Part shown: piece after piece, positions 62,319 to 64,000 of the stretch
How the letters are laid out: each line of letters begins with the position of its first letter
How positions within the stretch are numbered: the stretch's first letter is position 1
Source: RH-AL1 sp965214415
GTDB lineage: Bacteria > Pseudomonadota > Alphaproteobacteria > Rhizobiales > Beijerinckiaceae
Length of the DNA stretch: 64,000 bases
NCBI GenBank assembly: GCA_965214415.1
Contig: CBDCBQ010000003.1
Span: 620,001-684,000, forward strand
Reading direction: 5' to 3'
The notes under the pieces: model-generated
What the model was told of the DNA's origin: nothing
The model's database searches: none
What the model saw: only the letters and a program-made list of their open reading frames with translations
Position numbers and translations under genes: made by a program

Positions 62319-64000
62319 TCAAGCGACGCGCTTAATCGGCTCGCTATGGATGGCATCTGCGCGGGCGCCAAGCCGCGCACGTACAGCGTCTACCAACGGC
62401 CCATCAGCATGGTAAGGCCGACAGAAGTCCGCGTGCGTGCGCACGGCGGCATCCGGCGATGCAGCGAGCGCCACGGTGCCGTTCTCGGCAAAGAAGCTGC
62501 GGTTGCCCATCTCGAGGTAGCTCTCGCACGGCAGGCCCTCGACGAGGATGATTTCGTGCTCGTCAAATTCTACGTGCCAGTAGGTCACGGTCTCGACGTT
62601 GATCTGCGTTATCGTCGTGTTGTTGACGAGCGCGCCCGCTGGAATGAGCACGCCACCCACCACGTCGGCGCATATTGAATGGCCGGGCGAAACATAGAGA
62701 TTGCGGACGGGCTTGTTCGGCGCGAAAGCGTGCGCGGCAATGCGTATCGGCATTACCACGCTGGAGCGCGGGTGGTGGCGACAGTCAATCGTGCGGTGAC
62801 CAAGCCAGCGGATCGGACGATGGGTGCCGGACACACAGACGACCATATCGCCCACCACGAGTGACTCGACGGCGATGTCACCGCGGTTCGTCTTGATGCG
62901 CGTGCCAGACGCAAAGCAGACCACCGCTTCGCTCACCTCCGCCTCAACGGCACCGACGTTACTATTCGAAGATGATCCGCCGCTGCCGCTCGCGCCTAAA
63001 ATCACCTCCTGACCGCCAGCGACGCCGGTACCGGCATCGGCGGCTTCCTGAGTTAGAATGGCATTCGACCCGAGAACACCGGTTGCCTCGATAAGGTACG
63101 TGGTGTTGGGCGCGAGGGCGATAGACGCCGCGATGGGGATGTCGGTCGGCGTCGGCGAAAAGGCGCTCAGGCTCGAATCTGCAATGAGGCCAAGGTCGGC
63201 GATCTTGGTTCCGTCGAGCACGGACTGGTCCGTTGTCGCGAAAAGTCTAACTGCCACGCTGCCGCCGTCAGACGGGTTGGAGTCAACGAGGCTCAGCTTG
63301 ACGTCGGCCAGCGTGCCCGCCGCGGACCCTGTGGTGAAGGTAAAGCCGCCTGTCGAACCATTCTTGAGCGATAGTCGGCCTTCCTGCGTGACCGGCTGGG
63401 TCGTGTCGTCGTAAAGGACTGTCGTCGGAGGCGCTGATGCCGGCGGCGTGTAGACAAAAGCCGTGGCGCCGCTCGTTCCAACAACTTGACCCAAGTCGTT
63501 TATACCCGAACCATAGGTTCCATATGAGGCTGATCCAGGAGGCCCGGACAGCGGCGTATAGCTGCCGTTCCGATCGTCATAGACAAAGCTGACGGTCGCT
63601 ATTGTTTCGCCCGCAACATTAGTCGTTCCGACGACTTGGCCGTTCGCGTTAATGCCGGTGAGCTTCGTGACGCTTCCCGACGGCTCTCCAGGATATGAGA
63701 TCGTCTTGAAGGTCCCGTTGTCATCGATAAACGCTTGTATCTTGCCACTAGCGTCCTGATAAGACCCGATTATTTGGCCTGCCGAATTGATCGCGCTTGC
63801 CTGGCTGTTTGTGCCACCGGGGTCGCTAATAATCTTGTATGACCCATTACTGTCTTCAAAACCAGCAACATTACCGAAGCTATCATCTGCGTAACCAACT
63901 GAGGATCCCGAGTCGTTCGCGCTGACCAGAAAGGTGTTTGCGGATCCTGGAACATAGACGTCGGTGTACACGCCCGAGTTTTCAATAAAACCCTTATCGA
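62319..64000 (-). CDS. Hint-domain protein with HAF-type repeats (N-terminus outside window)
   Basis: At least 560 residues are visible and the frame is open at the right edge. The N-terminal part consists of repeated units of about 45-50 residues with the pattern INSAGQIIGSYQD, INANGQVVGTTNV and INDLGQVVGTSGA, typical of extracellular HAF repeats. A linker domain (about 63000-63420) resembles a beta-sandwich. The C-terminal 200 residues form a Hint (hedgehog/intein) domain: VVCFASGTRIKTNRGDIAVE (Cys nucleophile), VGDMVVCV, PIRWLGHR, VSPGHSIC and EIILVEGLPCESY. Hint_2 domains end many secreted alphaproteobacterial proteins and may self-cleave. The function is unknown; it is a probable surface or secreted protein. 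Confidence 0.85.
   Translation of the reverse strand, partial: DKGFIENSGVYTDVYVPGSANTFLVSANDSGSSVGYADDSFGNVAGFEDSNGSYKIISDPGGTNSQASAINSAGQIIGSYQDASGKIQAFIDDNGTFKTISYPGEPSGSVTKLTGINANGQVVGTTNVAGETIATVSFVYDDRNGSYTPLSGPPGSASYGTYGSGINDLGQVVGTSGATAFVYTPPASAPPTTVLYDDTTQPVTQEGRLSLKNGSTGGFTFTTGSAAGTLADVKLSLVDSNPSDGGSVAVRLFATTDQSVLDGTKIADLGLIADSSLSAFSPTPTDIPIAASIALAPNTTYLIEATGVLGSNAILTQEAADAGTGVAGGQEVILGASGSGGSSSNSNVGAVEAEVSEAVVCFASGTRIKTNRGDIAVESLVVGDMVVCVSGTHRPIRWLGHRTIDCRHHPRSSVVMPIRIAAHAFAPNKPVRNLYVSPGHSICADVVGGVLIPAGALVNNTTITQINVETVTYWHVEFDEHEIILVEGLPCESYLEMGNRSFFAENGTVALAASPDAAVRTHADFCRPYHADGPLVDAVRARLGARADAIHSEPIKRVA

Overview
The window is high-GC DNA whose gene families and gene order point to an alphaproteobacterium of the Hyphomicrobiales (Rhizobiales). 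The pointers are a B12-dependent class II ribonucleotide reductase, miaA divergent from serB, hpf-ptsN, a Ros/MucR regulator, Ku-type end joining and many short Ala/Gly-rich secreted proteins. The genus cannot be fixed by reading alone.

Positions 1 to about 39,900 are ordinary chromosome. It is dense and mostly housekeeping: nrdJ, galM, miaA, serB, mutL, purD, rsmD, rluB, tadA, glk, ptsN, hpf, ispH and dnaB. Interspersed are a LuxR-type regulator, an orphan sensor kinase, membrane proteins, a probable fluoroacetate dehalogenase, a RelE/Xre toxin-antitoxin pair, and an RND efflux operon of two adaptors and one pump. Translational coupling by 4-base overlaps recurs (serB/P1 peptidase, galM/small membrane protein, the efflux genes). 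A pair of NrdR-box-like palindromes 31 bases apart lies upstream of nrdJ.

At 39,934-39,977 there is a 3' fragment of a tRNA-Glu gene with no 5' half, followed by a tyrosine integrase. This is a classic island boundary. The orientation predicts that the island lies to the right and that the restored tRNA-Glu sits at its far end, outside the visible sequence. The first 5.4 kb (integrase, an unknown coupled gene, an excisionase-like HTH protein, a primase-helicase, a small-terminase-like protein) resembles a phage satellite rather than a full prophage. No capsid, portal or large terminase is visible.

From 45.4 kb to the end the DNA is accessory and partly decayed. It starts with a CPA-type antiporter and a MucR-like regulator with an incomplete zinc site. 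A corridor of frameshifted or amber-interrupted genes follows (48.0-50.7 kb). Next comes a stress cassette of YsnF/AvaK (DUF2382) proteins with a membrane protein and an MscS channel. It is followed by a pile-up of insertion sequences (IS481, IS701, an IS5-type remnant, a complete IS3-type element with a duplicated end, a truncated IS3-type element), an isolated Ku gene, and a Hint-domain protein that runs off the right edge. A TGTCC/GGACA-rich palindromic segment at the 3' end of the primase-helicase gene recurs 17.5 kb downstream. This suggests that two related elements, or two ends of one element, lie inside the region.
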